Part shown: positions 44,880 through 54,695 of the stretch, one piece after another | Position numbering within the stretch: position 1 is the first letter of the stretch | How the letters are laid out: the number at the start of each line of letters is the position of its first letter | The notes under the pieces: generated by a model | The model's input: only the letters and a program-made list of their open reading frames with translations | The model's database searches: none | What the model was told of the DNA's origin: nothing | Position numbers and translations under genes: made by a program | Source: Humulus lupulus | Lineage: Eukaryota > Streptophyta > Magnoliopsida > Rosales > Cannabaceae | Reading direction: 5' to 3' | DNA: 64,000 nucleotides | NCBI RefSeq assembly: GCF_963169125.1 | Contig: NC_084794.1 | Location: forward strand, 112,382,358 to 112,446,357

Positions 44880-47118
44880 TGAGGGGTCGTTTAGCGTTCC
44901 TCAGGGGGTTGAGTTTGTAGACTTATCCTCAGACTCGGGTCCCCCGAAAACAACCCTTACCAAAACTATGACACCTTGAGGAGGGCCCGTATATGTCACC
45001 TTGAACACATGGCCGAGCTTAGGCATAAAATTTGGGTGGTGGAGAGTGAGATAGATTCGGCTTTGAGGGGTGATGGAGTCCCTTTCTCCTTTGACCTTAA
45101 TGACCACATTGCAAGCCTTAGAGTGAGACTTTTTGACCTACAAATGGATCTGGAGTTCATGGAGGGAAACCTCCCTCTTGAACCCTTGCCCCGTTTTCTC
45201 CTTATAGTAGCCCCGAGGTCACCCCTGGTTCCCCTCAACCCTTGTCCTTAATCCACATGTGTTTGATGCTTCCACACTCAATGTCTCGGTGGAAAACTCA
45301 TGCAAGAAGAAGAAAATGGAGGGTAAAGTGCTTTGTTTTGACCTCACCTATTTCCTTTGGTTTTGTAGACATGTCAAAGAGAATAAGATGACAGGCGGCT
45401 TCGGAGAAGCCAGACTTTGGTCCTTTATTGTCGTCCACCATCATTTCCAACATGTCAAAAAACAGGCTGTTAGAGTTGTCCGAGAAATACCACATTAGTA
45501 AAGAGAACAAGCTGTATGTACCCTCCAACAAGTGTTGGGCTGATAATACCTGCAAGGGCTATGCCACTATGAGCGAACATATTTTGAAGGTGGGTGGGAC
45601 CATTCCCTTACACCCGTTCTTCGTCATGATCCTGAATCACTTCGACCTTGCTCTGCTTCAGCTGGCACCTAACAACTGGTTGACCTTAAGCTGCCTGTAT
45701 ATGGTGTTCGTGAAGCTTAACGGTCGCACTCCCACGGCCCAGGAGGTGCATTTTATGTACAATCTCATACCCACTCAGAAATCTAAAGGCTTCTACCTTT
45801 TACAGAAAGCCAACTCTCAGGTCTCCTTGATAGAGGGTTCTGTTTCTAACCTGGGTTCCTAGAAGCAGGACTTTTTCTTTGTGAAAGGTCCCCTTTCCAT
45901 CCACGAACAATTCCGCTCATCCCTAAGTAAGTACTTCAAGTCTTTCCTTTTATATTGAGTTGCTATTGTGGAACTTATACTCATATTGATAACTGAGTTG
46001 ATTGTTCAGAGAGCTTTAGTATCCCCGACGTTCCTGAGTTGGAGGCGGCACTAGTAGATGTCTTCCTTGATGCAGACCCTGCAATGAAAATGGTTGCCCA
46101 TCTCTTTACTGTGGTCAACCTTAATCACTATGGTCTATCCAGGGTTTCGGAGCCCGACCTGCTATGGCACATTGTCGAGCGAAAGAAGAAGGCAACTCTG
46201 GAAGAACCTCACTCGGACGAGGGTGATGTTGAATAGCCTGAGGAGGTTTCTCCTGAGTCTAAATGTCCAGCTCAACTATCTCCATCCTCCAAAGGGTGTC
46301 CCTCTTTTGCTCCAACGGACCGCGGCACGACTTCTCATTCCCGCGGTCCACAGACCACGCAAGGGCACTTCGTTCCGCCTTTCTCCGATGAATTTGATAA
46401 TCTTCCTTACACTCTTGCTAGTCATGACCATTCGGGGTACCCTTTGTCTGATGTTCCTACGCCTCCTCCTCCCTCGGTGATTGGGTCATCTATCCCTGCT
46501 CACCCAGGTGCTTCTGATTTGGAGGGGACGTCATGGGTGGGTCGCACGTCTGCCCCTTACGTGCAAAAGGTATGCCCGAGTTGCCGAGGGTATTCGCGAG
46601 ACCGAGTGGAGAGGTCTTGAGAATTTTACCATGGTAGAGATTGGGGAGACCCTTCTGCACTCCACAACTTGGGTGAGTTCATGCGTCTTACATTGGTCTT
46701 TTTTGTGTTTTAGGCTCCTTGTTTGCTCACTTTTGCATCCTTGCAGGCTTCTCTGGTGGCTCAACGCTTCGTAGACTTGGCACAGGGCCCATCTTCATCC
46801 AACTCCGAAAGGGATCATCTAGCGGTCAGAGTTCAAGAGCTCGAGGGACAGCTTGCCGATGTCAACCTCAAGCTAGGGAAAGCCCTGTGGAATGCCTCTT
46901 CGTCATCAAAAAAGAAGAAGAGAGCGAAAGCTAAAGCTGAGGTGTTGCAGGAGAGGGTCATTCTCCTGGAGGCTAATTTGGCAGAGGTTGAGTATAAGCT
47001 CATAGAGCACACCCTTCATGGATTGTGGAGGCAGAATCCTAGCTTTGACTTCTCCTCCTTCGGTGACCATGCCGTTGCCAAGGTGGCCGAGTGGAATGCT
47101 CGCGGCAGGAGACCTTGA
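44880..47118 (+). pseudogene. Antisense ORF region of element 3 (PF04195-like plus coiled coil)
   Basis: Opposite in strand to element 3 gag-pol. Coding blocks are 44976-45251, 45428-45862 (then to about 45945), 46018-46236 and 46723-47118, separated by intron-like gaps. The second block has GGTIPLHPFFVMILNHFDLAL, which aligns with the block in element 2 (PLHPFF, N-[YH]-F). The last block is a coiled coil ending LWRQNPSFDFSSFGD, which parallels FYEFWKHNQKVDFSYLSE in element 2. Stops (45860, 46234) and frame breaks show decay. It lies between integrase and the 3' LTR, the same place as in element 2. Confidence 0.65.
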
Positions 47119-48311
47119 GATTTCATTTATGCAATTTTTATCTTTCACTTCGATTTGGTTGTATGCTTATTCAAACATTATTATACCGGAGAGGTTTCTC
47201 CTGGTTTTTTTTTCTTCAGGAACTTTTCTAAGTCTTGCTATGGTTGATGCTGACTTTATTCTGCAACATTATCGCAACTTTCTTCTTATATATATGGGAT
47301 CATTTGTTTTCGTTTCTTTATGCTTGAGGTCCTTTTGAGCCCACTCAAAGGGGATCAATAGGTCTCTCTTTTTTCTTTTTGCTTGAGGTCCTTTTGAGCC
47401 CACTCAAAGGGGTGTGCTAGGTCTCTCTTTTTTCTAATAACTTGTCGATACTTTATTGGACCGGTAGTGATGGTCTCTTTGGTGCACCTTGATTGTATTT
47501 GTAAGGATATGTTGACCCTTTGGGTTCTAGCCATCCTTTTATATATTCTTGCGCGCGCTTGTTATTTCTTGCGAGAAGCGTCCTTCTCGTCATTATGCAT
47601 AGTACTATTTTTACAATGGTCTTTTTTAGGACCCTTTTTGGCTAGACGGCTTAGTGGCCGCTCTAGGTTTATTGGTGGATGCTCTCCCTGAGGCCTTTCC
47701 TCTCATGGAGGTATCAACCTTTATTAGGAGGTTTTTCTTGTAGGATCATTTGACTCTCTTGATGTTCATAAGGGTAGCTAATCCTTTTGAACTCAAGAGA
47801 TGCTTTGCAAGGTTTTCCTCTTTATTTCTCTTTTTTTTTACAAGGGTCTCTTTAGGACCTTTTTTGGCTATATACTCTGCGCCCAAGTGGTTGGCGAGAT
47901 TTATTTCGTCAGGCACTTTGATCATTTTGCTCATGCATTTTTAACAATTCCAATTGGTGATAGGTACCCAAAAGTTAGATGTGTGATTACATAAATGAGG
48001 AGTGTGACATGCCGATAAGAAATATATCCATTCAAAATGAGGAGAGTACATAGGTCTCTATGGAAACAATGTTCCTACTTCATACTAGGGCATCTAAGTT
48101 ACCCCTCTAATTCATAGCTATTACACTTAAACTTGCATGTTTAGACAAAGTAATGATATTCTTGCCTCAGATATTGAGGTCTTACTGATAATATCTTTTA
48201 GGTGCTCTACATTCCATGCTCTGGGTACCGTGGTATCATCCAAACGTGCCAGCTTGTAGGTGTTAGGGGGCACCACCTGGGCAACTTGGTAGGGTCTTTC
48301 CTAGTTCGCCT
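47119..48311. other. Spacer of element 3 with a duplicated 60-bp block
   Basis: Non-coding. A direct repeat built on GCTTGAGGTCCTTTTGAGCC plus CACTCAAAGGGG occurs at about 47321 and 47380. The rest shows no gene. Confidence 0.5.
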
Positions 48312-49070
48312 CTAGTACACCTGCCCCCGAATCGCGACGTTTGGCATACATTTCCTTAACATGAGGTCTCCGACCCTGAATGTCCACTCTCGCACCCTTG
48401 AGTTATAGTATCTTGTGGTCCGCTGCTGGTACATTGCCAACCTCAATTGTGCCTTTTCTCTTCTCACCTCCAACAGGTCTAAATTTTCAGCCAATGTTGC
48501 GTGGTTGGTCTGATCATTGTATGCTTGTATACGAAAGGATATGAATTTCATTTCTATTGGAAGAACAACCTCGCACCCATAGGCTAATGCGAAAGGCGTT
48601 TCCCCAGTAGTGGAGCGAGGGGTGGTCCTGTAGGCCCAAAGCACATTGGGCAGTTCTTCGACCCAGGCTCCTTTCAACTTCTCCAATTTTGTTTACATGT
48701 TCCTTTTTAGGATCTTGTTGATGGCCTCCACTTGTCCATTGGCTTGTGGGTGTACTACAGTGGAGAAACTCCTCTTGATCCCCCTTTCTCTGCAATATTC
48801 GTCAAATAATCCCCCTTCAAATTGGGTCCCGTTGTCAGAGATTATCTTGTAGGGTACTCCATACCTGTAGACGATAAAATTGTTGACAAAGGTTGTGATT
48901 TGCTTAGCCGTTATATTGACTAGAGGCTCTGCTTCAACCCATTTAGTCAAGTAATCGACTTCACTCCCCTTCTTCCTATTGGTAACGCGCCAATCAAGTT
49001 GATCCCCCACACAACAAAGGGCCACAAACTGGTCATGCTCACCAGCTCATTTGGTGACTGTCTGGGGTAA
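48312..49070 (-). pseudogene. Integrase of element 3, inactivated
   Basis: The core reads VDYLTKWVEAEPLVNI, IISDNGTQFEGG and PQANGQVEAINKIL, keeping the second Asp and the catalytic Glu. The first Asp region (expected GIDLIG-like) is lost in a disturbed stretch near 49000. The C-terminal part (48686-48312) includes VLWAYRTTPRSTTGETPFAL and VREWTFRVGDLML. A stop at 48692 separates the two halves. Confidence 0.85.
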
Positions 49071-50295
49071 GTCGCATGTCATTTGCACTTGTCACATCTT
49101 TTCGCGAAGTCGCTCGCGTCCTTTTCCATGGTAGACCAATAATACCCCTGTCATATGGCATTTTTTGTCATGGATTGCCCCCCCCCCCCCCCCCCAGCAT
49201 GATTTCCACATTCTCCTTCGTGTATCTCTTGCAGAACATACGAAGCCTCCTCCTTGTCTATACACCGTAGGAGCGGGGTGGAGAAGCCTCTTTTATACAA
49301 GACTCCATCTACTAGGTGTATTGGGCGGCTTTGTAAATCAGCATACGGGCGTCCTTTTTGTCCAAAGGCAACGTTCCATCACTTAAGTACCTCGAGATGG
49401 GTGTGGACCATGACTCCTCGGGAATATTGACCATGTGAACCTCCTCTTCTAATATACTTGGCCTGGAAAGGTATTCAACAGGGATGGACTCAAGCGTATA
49501 TCCATCTCGGGTAGAGGCGAGTTTTGCGAAAGCATCGACATTCGTGTTCTTGGGATCTATTCTATGGTGTACTTTTCGAACTGATCCAAATACCCTTTCA
49601 CTTTAGCCAGGAATGCAGCCATTTTTGGGCCTCTAGCTTGATAGTCACCCTTCACCTGAAATACTACTAACTGTGAGTTACTAAAGACATGCAAATGTGT
49701 TACCTTCAGCTCCTTGGCTAGTCATAGGCCAGCCAGGAGTGCTTCGTATTCTGCTTCATTGTTGGAAGCTCCAAATCCAAATCTTAATGCGCAATACATC
49801 TTATGTCCCCAGGTCCTCTCATTACTATGCCAGCACTGACCCCTCCTTTGTTGGACGCCCCGTCTACATGGAGGCACCATTCTTTAGGTTGCTTTTCCCC
49901 TCCACAAGTTAGTTCATTCTCTTCTATTTCTCCCTCCTCGTGGGGTCGGTAGGCAAACTTGACTATGAAATCTGCAAGTACCTGCCCGTTGATTGAGGTT
50001 CTTGGGGTATAAATGATGTCAAATGACTTAATTCAATTGACCATTTTAGCAACCTTCCTGAAGTCTCTAGTTTATGCAAGACTTGATGCAAAGGGGTGTT
50101 GGTGAGCACTTCAATAGCATGAGCGTGAAAATAGGGCCTTAGCTTTTGTGAAGCCATTACCAAGGCATATGTTAATTTTTCTATTTCTGGGTACCAGGTT
50201 TCTGCGTCTACCAACCGCTTGCTGACATCGTATACGAGCTGTTGATGCTTATTTTCTCCTTTGACTAGGGCGGCGTTTATGGCATGCTCTGACAC
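49071..50295 (-). pseudogene. RNase H and second RNase H of element 3, degenerate
   Basis: 50295-49963 encodes the first RNase H tail (YPEIEKLTYALVMASQKLRPYF). From about 49860 downward the second RNase H is recognisable ([37 protein letters not shown]). The zinc-binding start of integrase near 49200 is interrupted at the 18-C run. Stops and frameshifts throughout. Confidence 0.78.
49178..49195 (+). repeat. 18-nt poly-C run
   Basis: An uninterrupted run of 18 C in degenerate element 3 sequence. It replaces part of the integrase zinc-binding region. Confidence 0.9.
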
Positions 50296-50307
50296 TGCTA
50301 AGTACAG

Positions 50308-51486
50308 CTACAATCTTTCCCCTTTTTCTGGCTTAGCCAAAAGGGGAAGTTTTCCAAGGTGTTCCTTTAGCTTAGTGAAGGCTTCCTGAAAATCTTCATC
50401 CCAAGTGAACCTTTTTTTCCCTTTTAGGATGTTGAAGAAGGGCAGACACTTGTCAGTGGATCTGGAAATGAACCTGTTGAGAGCTGCTACTCTCTCTGTC
50501 AAGCATTGCACCTCCTTTTTGTTTCGTGGTGGGCTCATGTCCAATATTGCTATGATTTTATCAAGATTGGCCTCGATACCTTGGGAATTCACCATAAAAC
50601 TAAGGAACTTCCCTAACGAAACTCCAAAGGTGCACTTGAGTGGGTTCAGCTTCATTCTGAATCTTCGGAGGGTGTCAAACATCTCACCGAGGTCGCTTGT
50701 GAGCTCTTCTGACCTCCTTGTCTTTACCAACATATCATCTACATATACTTCTATATTTCTTCCTATTTGATTTGCAAACATTATGTTTACCAACCTTTGA
50801 TAAGTAGCACCTATATTTTTTAACCCAAAAGGCATCACCGTGTAGCAATAATGCCCCTTGTCTGTTATAAACAAAGTGTGCTCCTCATCAACTGGGTTTA
50901 TGGGTATTTGATTGTTTCTGGAATATGCATCCATGAGTAGCTCATGCCCGGTCGTGGCGTCTACTAACTGATCTATCCTAGGAAGCGGGAAACTATCCTT
51001 GGGGTAGGCTTTATTGAGGTTAGTAAAATCCATGCAAGTCCTCCACTTCCCATTGGGCTTCGGGACTAAGACTGGGTTGGATACTCCTATTGGGTAGAAT
51101 GCTTCTCGGATAAATCCATTTGCCTTCAACTTGTCAACTTCTTCTTTCAGGGTCGCGTATCTCTCTAGATCTAGCACTCTCCTTTTTGGCCTCATAGGTC
51201 TTGCTTTTGGGTCGATGTTCAAGTGATGACACATGATTGATGGATCTATCCCCACCATGTCCTCATGACTCCAGGCGAACATATCGAGGTTAACTTTTAG
51301 AAATTCTACCAACTTTACCTTCACGATATCCGGAAGATTTCTCCCTACCTTCAACTTCCTCAACGACTCATTCATAACTGTGACCTCTTCCAACTCCTCT
51401 ACTGGATTGACCCTAGGTTCCTCTGTGACCCGTGGGTCCAATTCGTGCGAGTTTGTGCTTCCATGTACTACCATCGCCATAGGCAC
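50308..51486 (-). pseudogene. Reverse transcriptase of element 3 (392-aa open stretch)
   Basis: It contains VFAWSHEDM-like FAWSHEDMVGIDPS, LVPKPNGKWRTCMDFTNLNK, DSFPLPRIDQLVDATTGHEL, MPFGLKNIGATYQRL and catalytic YVDDMLVKTR. This is the Tat-type RT with all active-site Asp residues present. The FMDAYSGYNQI motif is damaged (reads LLMDAYSRNNQIPI). It is open at both ends only as part of the broken polyprotein: stops lie on either side. Confidence 0.88.
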
Positions 51487-51765
51487 TGTCGGTTCTATGG
51501 CTGTGCGGAGGGACGTGTTATAACATTCCCTCGCTTCCTTCTACTCCCCTTTCACGCTCGGTGTCCCCCTAGGAGTTGGGAATTTTATGGACTAGTGATA
51601 TACTAAGGTTATCATCTTCAATTCTCTTAGGGAGGGTCACCCTAATACCTCTTTGAAGGCCAAGGCGCAGTCTACCACGAGAAATTTTGCCATTATGGTG
51701 ATTTTTCTAGGTTGTTCTCCCATGGTGAGGGCTAACTCAATTATGCCTATGGGCTGTATCGAATC

Positions 51766-52035
51766 TCATGTAAATCCATACAGGGAGGTATTACAAGGCT
51801 TTAAGTGCCTGATGTTCAGTCCCATCTTCTCTAAAGCTGGGTGATATAGGATGTCTACGGAGCTTCCATTGTCCACCAGGACCCGATGCACCCTCATGTT
51901 AGCAAGTTGTACAGTCAACACCAAGGGATCGTTGTGAGGAAAATGAAAACCCCGTGCGTCTTCTTCAGTGAACGTTATCGAGTCATTCTCCCCCTTAAAA
52001 CTCTTTAGGGGCGTTGCTTCAAAGTTAAGACGCAT
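51766..52035 (-). pseudogene. Protease of element 3
   Basis: It contains RVLVDNGSSVDILYHPAL. The catalytic triplet reads DNG where element 2 has DTG, which would weaken or abolish aspartic protease activity. It overlaps the gag-frame end at 52005 in another frame. The stretch 51487-51765 links it to RT with stops. Confidence 0.8.
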
Positions 52036-53395
52036 GGAGGTGGACTTCTCCTGGCTTCTCTGACATACTTATCTCGCCCTTTCCTCGATTCGCCTCCAAA
52101 CCCTGGCCCTCCGAAGATGATCCTAACTTCTCCTTGCACCTCCGGGGCTGCATCTCGTGCCCGTGGTGAGGGTACTCCTTCTTCTGATCTTTGTTTTTTT
52201 TTTTTGCGAATGTATCTACCCAAGTGTCCCCTGCGTATAAGCTCTTCGATTTCTACCTTCAAATGAGTGCATTCTGCGGTGGTATGGCCAAGGTCTTTAT
52301 GATACTGACAATATTTACTGGGGTCTCTTTTTGATCGATCTTTCTTCATTGGTGGGGGTCTCCTAAAGGGGACCTGATTCTCATTCGTGACGAAGATATG
52401 CTCCCTAGCGTGCGTTAGGTCGGTGTAAAAGGAGTAGGGGGTCTATCTGCGTTCATCAACGTGTTGGGACTTCAAAGATCATCTCTTGACCCTTCGTAGA
52501 CCCTCTTTTTCTTTGCACTATTAGGCCTTCACGGATTGAGGGTTTTGGGGGTGACCCGCCTTTACCGGCCTTAAGGCTCTCGTGACCATTCTCGACACGA
52601 ATGTATTTCTATGCCCGTTCGTAGAAATCGTCTAAGTCAATGACCTCCCTCTTTAGCATGTTATCCCACAACTTACTACTCGGGCGCACTCTGGCCGTAA
52701 TGACCATTTTTAACTCCCCTCTAGTCAAGCTTCCTACTTTGGCTGCCTCCATATTGAACCTGTGGATATATCTCTTTAGGATCTCGTCTTCTCCTTGCTT
52801 ACGTTAGCGAGGCTAGTGCCTGGCATAGTGTAATCATGCACGGTGTGATGTTATTGGAGAAATTCATCACATCGTGCGTGATTACAGGGACTGTGGTTTC
52901 TCCACCCTCTTGGCCTTTCTCCTTTCACCTAGGAAGAGGCATGCTTGATTTTCCCTATAGCAGGCCATTCAACACCTCTTTCTTATTCTCTAAGGTGGTT
53001 TCTAGCCTTTGGTTCTTCCAGTGTAATTGGTGTATCTCCTATTCGTAAAATCGAGACCTAGATCTTGAGCATATGGAATGTACTCGGGGAGTCTTGTCTA
53101 GCCTGCGCATTGATGGACCCAAATCTCGCCGGCAATAGTTCCGCACCTGCGGTGACCTTGGGGATAGAAACTTTCTGGCACCCCCCGTAGGAGCAGCCAC
53201 TGGTCTTGGACGGTTCTCATCAGGCTGGACAGCTGGGGGCGAAGCCTCCCTTTCATCTTCAGGAACCCTGGGCTCCTTTGGTGCATTCATATTTTCAGGT
53301 GGCGGAGAATTCTTCATGTAGGCCTTCAGCTGATCTCCGTCTAGGTGGACCTTAACCTCTCGTGGTTCTCTCAGACGCTTAGAACATCTTGACAT
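52005..53395 (-). pseudogene. Gag of element 3, inactivated
   Basis: It starts MSRCSKRLREPREV at 53395, 69 bp after the 5' LTR. The N-terminal block (to 53039) is Pro/Arg-rich. The middle (53038-52350) is the capsid region with many frame breaks. The C-terminal block 52349-52005 has DPSKYCQYHKDLGHTTAEC, the zinc-finger-like motif of Tat Gag. No intact frame remains. Confidence 0.78.
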
Positions 53396-53463
53396 CTTTC
53401 TCTGCCAAAATCAATAGAAGAATAGTGGCTTGGCACTTATCCTTCCCACAGACAATGCCAAAC

Positions 53464-54232
53464 TATTGACGGTGAGAACTCGTCAATGAATTAAGGTCAG
53501 AAAATTCAATGACTTAACCAGGAACTTATAAACTTAGGAAAACTTATGGAGACTCAAAGAACAACGGCAGTAGAGTAATGAAAGAAAACATGTATATTGC
53601 TCTTTGAATAGCCTGGTATTACAAGAATTTTCCAACCCCTTAGTTTGAGGGGTGGAGGTCTATTTATAGCTTGGCTTTAATGGCCTCTGATACAAGGTGG
53701 TTCCAGGGGATAAGAAGGTACTTGGGTTCACTGTCATGGTAGTGGCACAGGTCGTGGTGGAGCAGAGGACCATGGTGTCGATGCTTGTTTGTCGTCAAAG
53801 ACATGCAGGTCATGACACCACTCCTCGTACTTCCACTACTTGCCATGCAAAGATGTCAAAGTCGCACCTCTGTCCTCCTCAGGGTCGTACATCCCGTACT
53901 CATAGGCATGCCTTGTACCTGATGGTTCTTTTTCCCATTTCAAAGATACACCTTTTCACCAAACTTTCTTACATTTTGTTAAGTTTTGTAGAACTTATGG
54001 GTTGTCATGGAAGATATGGCCCCAAAGGGCGTGGAAGGCAAGAACCTCACAAGACCTTTGGCATGAGACAACCTTGTGCGGGCAAGACCCTTGCGTGCGA
54101 GACGGGGCCATGGCACGAGGCCCTTGCGCGTGAGACGGGGCCATGGCACGAGGCCCTTGGTTATTTCCCTTCCGAGCCTTTATTTTGAGGGTCACGAGGT
54201 GGAGCCTTGTGCAACTAAAATTCTGTTATCCA
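53464..54232 (-). repeat. Element 3, 5' LTR in transcript sense (769 bp)
   Basis: It contains a minus-strand TATAAATAG box at about 53660-53668 and only two or three units of the minisatellite (54058-54165). On the minus strand it ends in sequence matching GACGAGTTCTCACCGTC, followed by the primer site. Confidence 0.87.
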
Positions 54233-54237
54233 CACAT

Positions 54238-54695
54238 GGGATCTAACTCAAACACACCAGTCGCTTTCTTTGGAATGTTGGTCTCATTAGGCCATTGATA
54301 GCTATTAGTATCCATCTCCTCCTCAGATTAATGGCTTCAGACTTAGCCAATAATGCACCCCCAGCGATAGTATCAATAATAGTCCTAGTTGGACCATTCA
54401 ACCCATTATAAAATATTTGGACTTGCATCCAATTCTCATAGCCATGTTGTGGGCAGCAACATAGTAAATCTTTGTATCGCTCCCATGCCTCATATTCAAA
54501 CTGTTTGAACTGCCCAATTTCACTCCTCAACTGTGCAGACTTCGATGGATGGAAGAATCTCACCAGAAACTTTCGAGCCATGTCATCCTAATTAATAATA
54601 GAACCTGGCTACAGAGATTGCAACCAACTACTTGCTCTATCCCTCAAAGAGAAAGGGAAGAGACATAATCTAATGACTTCATCAGTAACACCATT
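54238..54695 (-). pseudogene. Athila gag, N-terminal part
   Basis: The 54581-54243 frame has FLVRFFHPSKSAQLRSEI, YEAWERYKDLLCCCPQHG and IFYNGLNGPTRTIIDTIAGG, the conserved Athila Gag capsid core. Upstream (54695-54600) reads VTDEVIRLCLFPFSLRDRAS-like with one stop. It is cut at 54695 by the Tekay LTR and at 54238 by element 3. Confidence 0.85.

Larger units (their letters stand above)
43059..54232 (-). mobile_element. Element 3: Tat-lineage Ty3/gypsy element nested in Athila gag
   Basis: LTRs lie at 43059-44162 and 53464-54232. The target duplication is CATGG (43054-43058 and 54233-54237). On the minus strand the order is 5' LTR, primer site (GTTTGGCATTGTCTGTGGG), gag, protease, RT, RNase H, second RNase H, integrase, antisense ORF region and PPT. 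LTR divergence is about 6% by eye. It is a different family from element 2: its primer site, LTR and protein sequences are distinct. Confidence 0.87.
28038..54695 (-). mobile_element. Athila-lineage Ty3/gypsy element, heavily nested
   Basis: Fragments of one minus-strand element in consistent order from right to left: gag (54695-54238 and 43053-42320), protease (about 42051-41809), RT (41343-40546), RNase H (split at 40144/37629), integrase (about 37477-36010), 3' spacer, PPT and 3' LTR (28038-29313). Three insertions with target duplications sit within it: element 3, a solo LTR and a LINE. A Tekay element truncates its gag at 54695, and its 5' LTR is not in the window. Without the insertions about 8 kb is its own. 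There are stops in every domain, so it is old. Confidence 0.82.
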
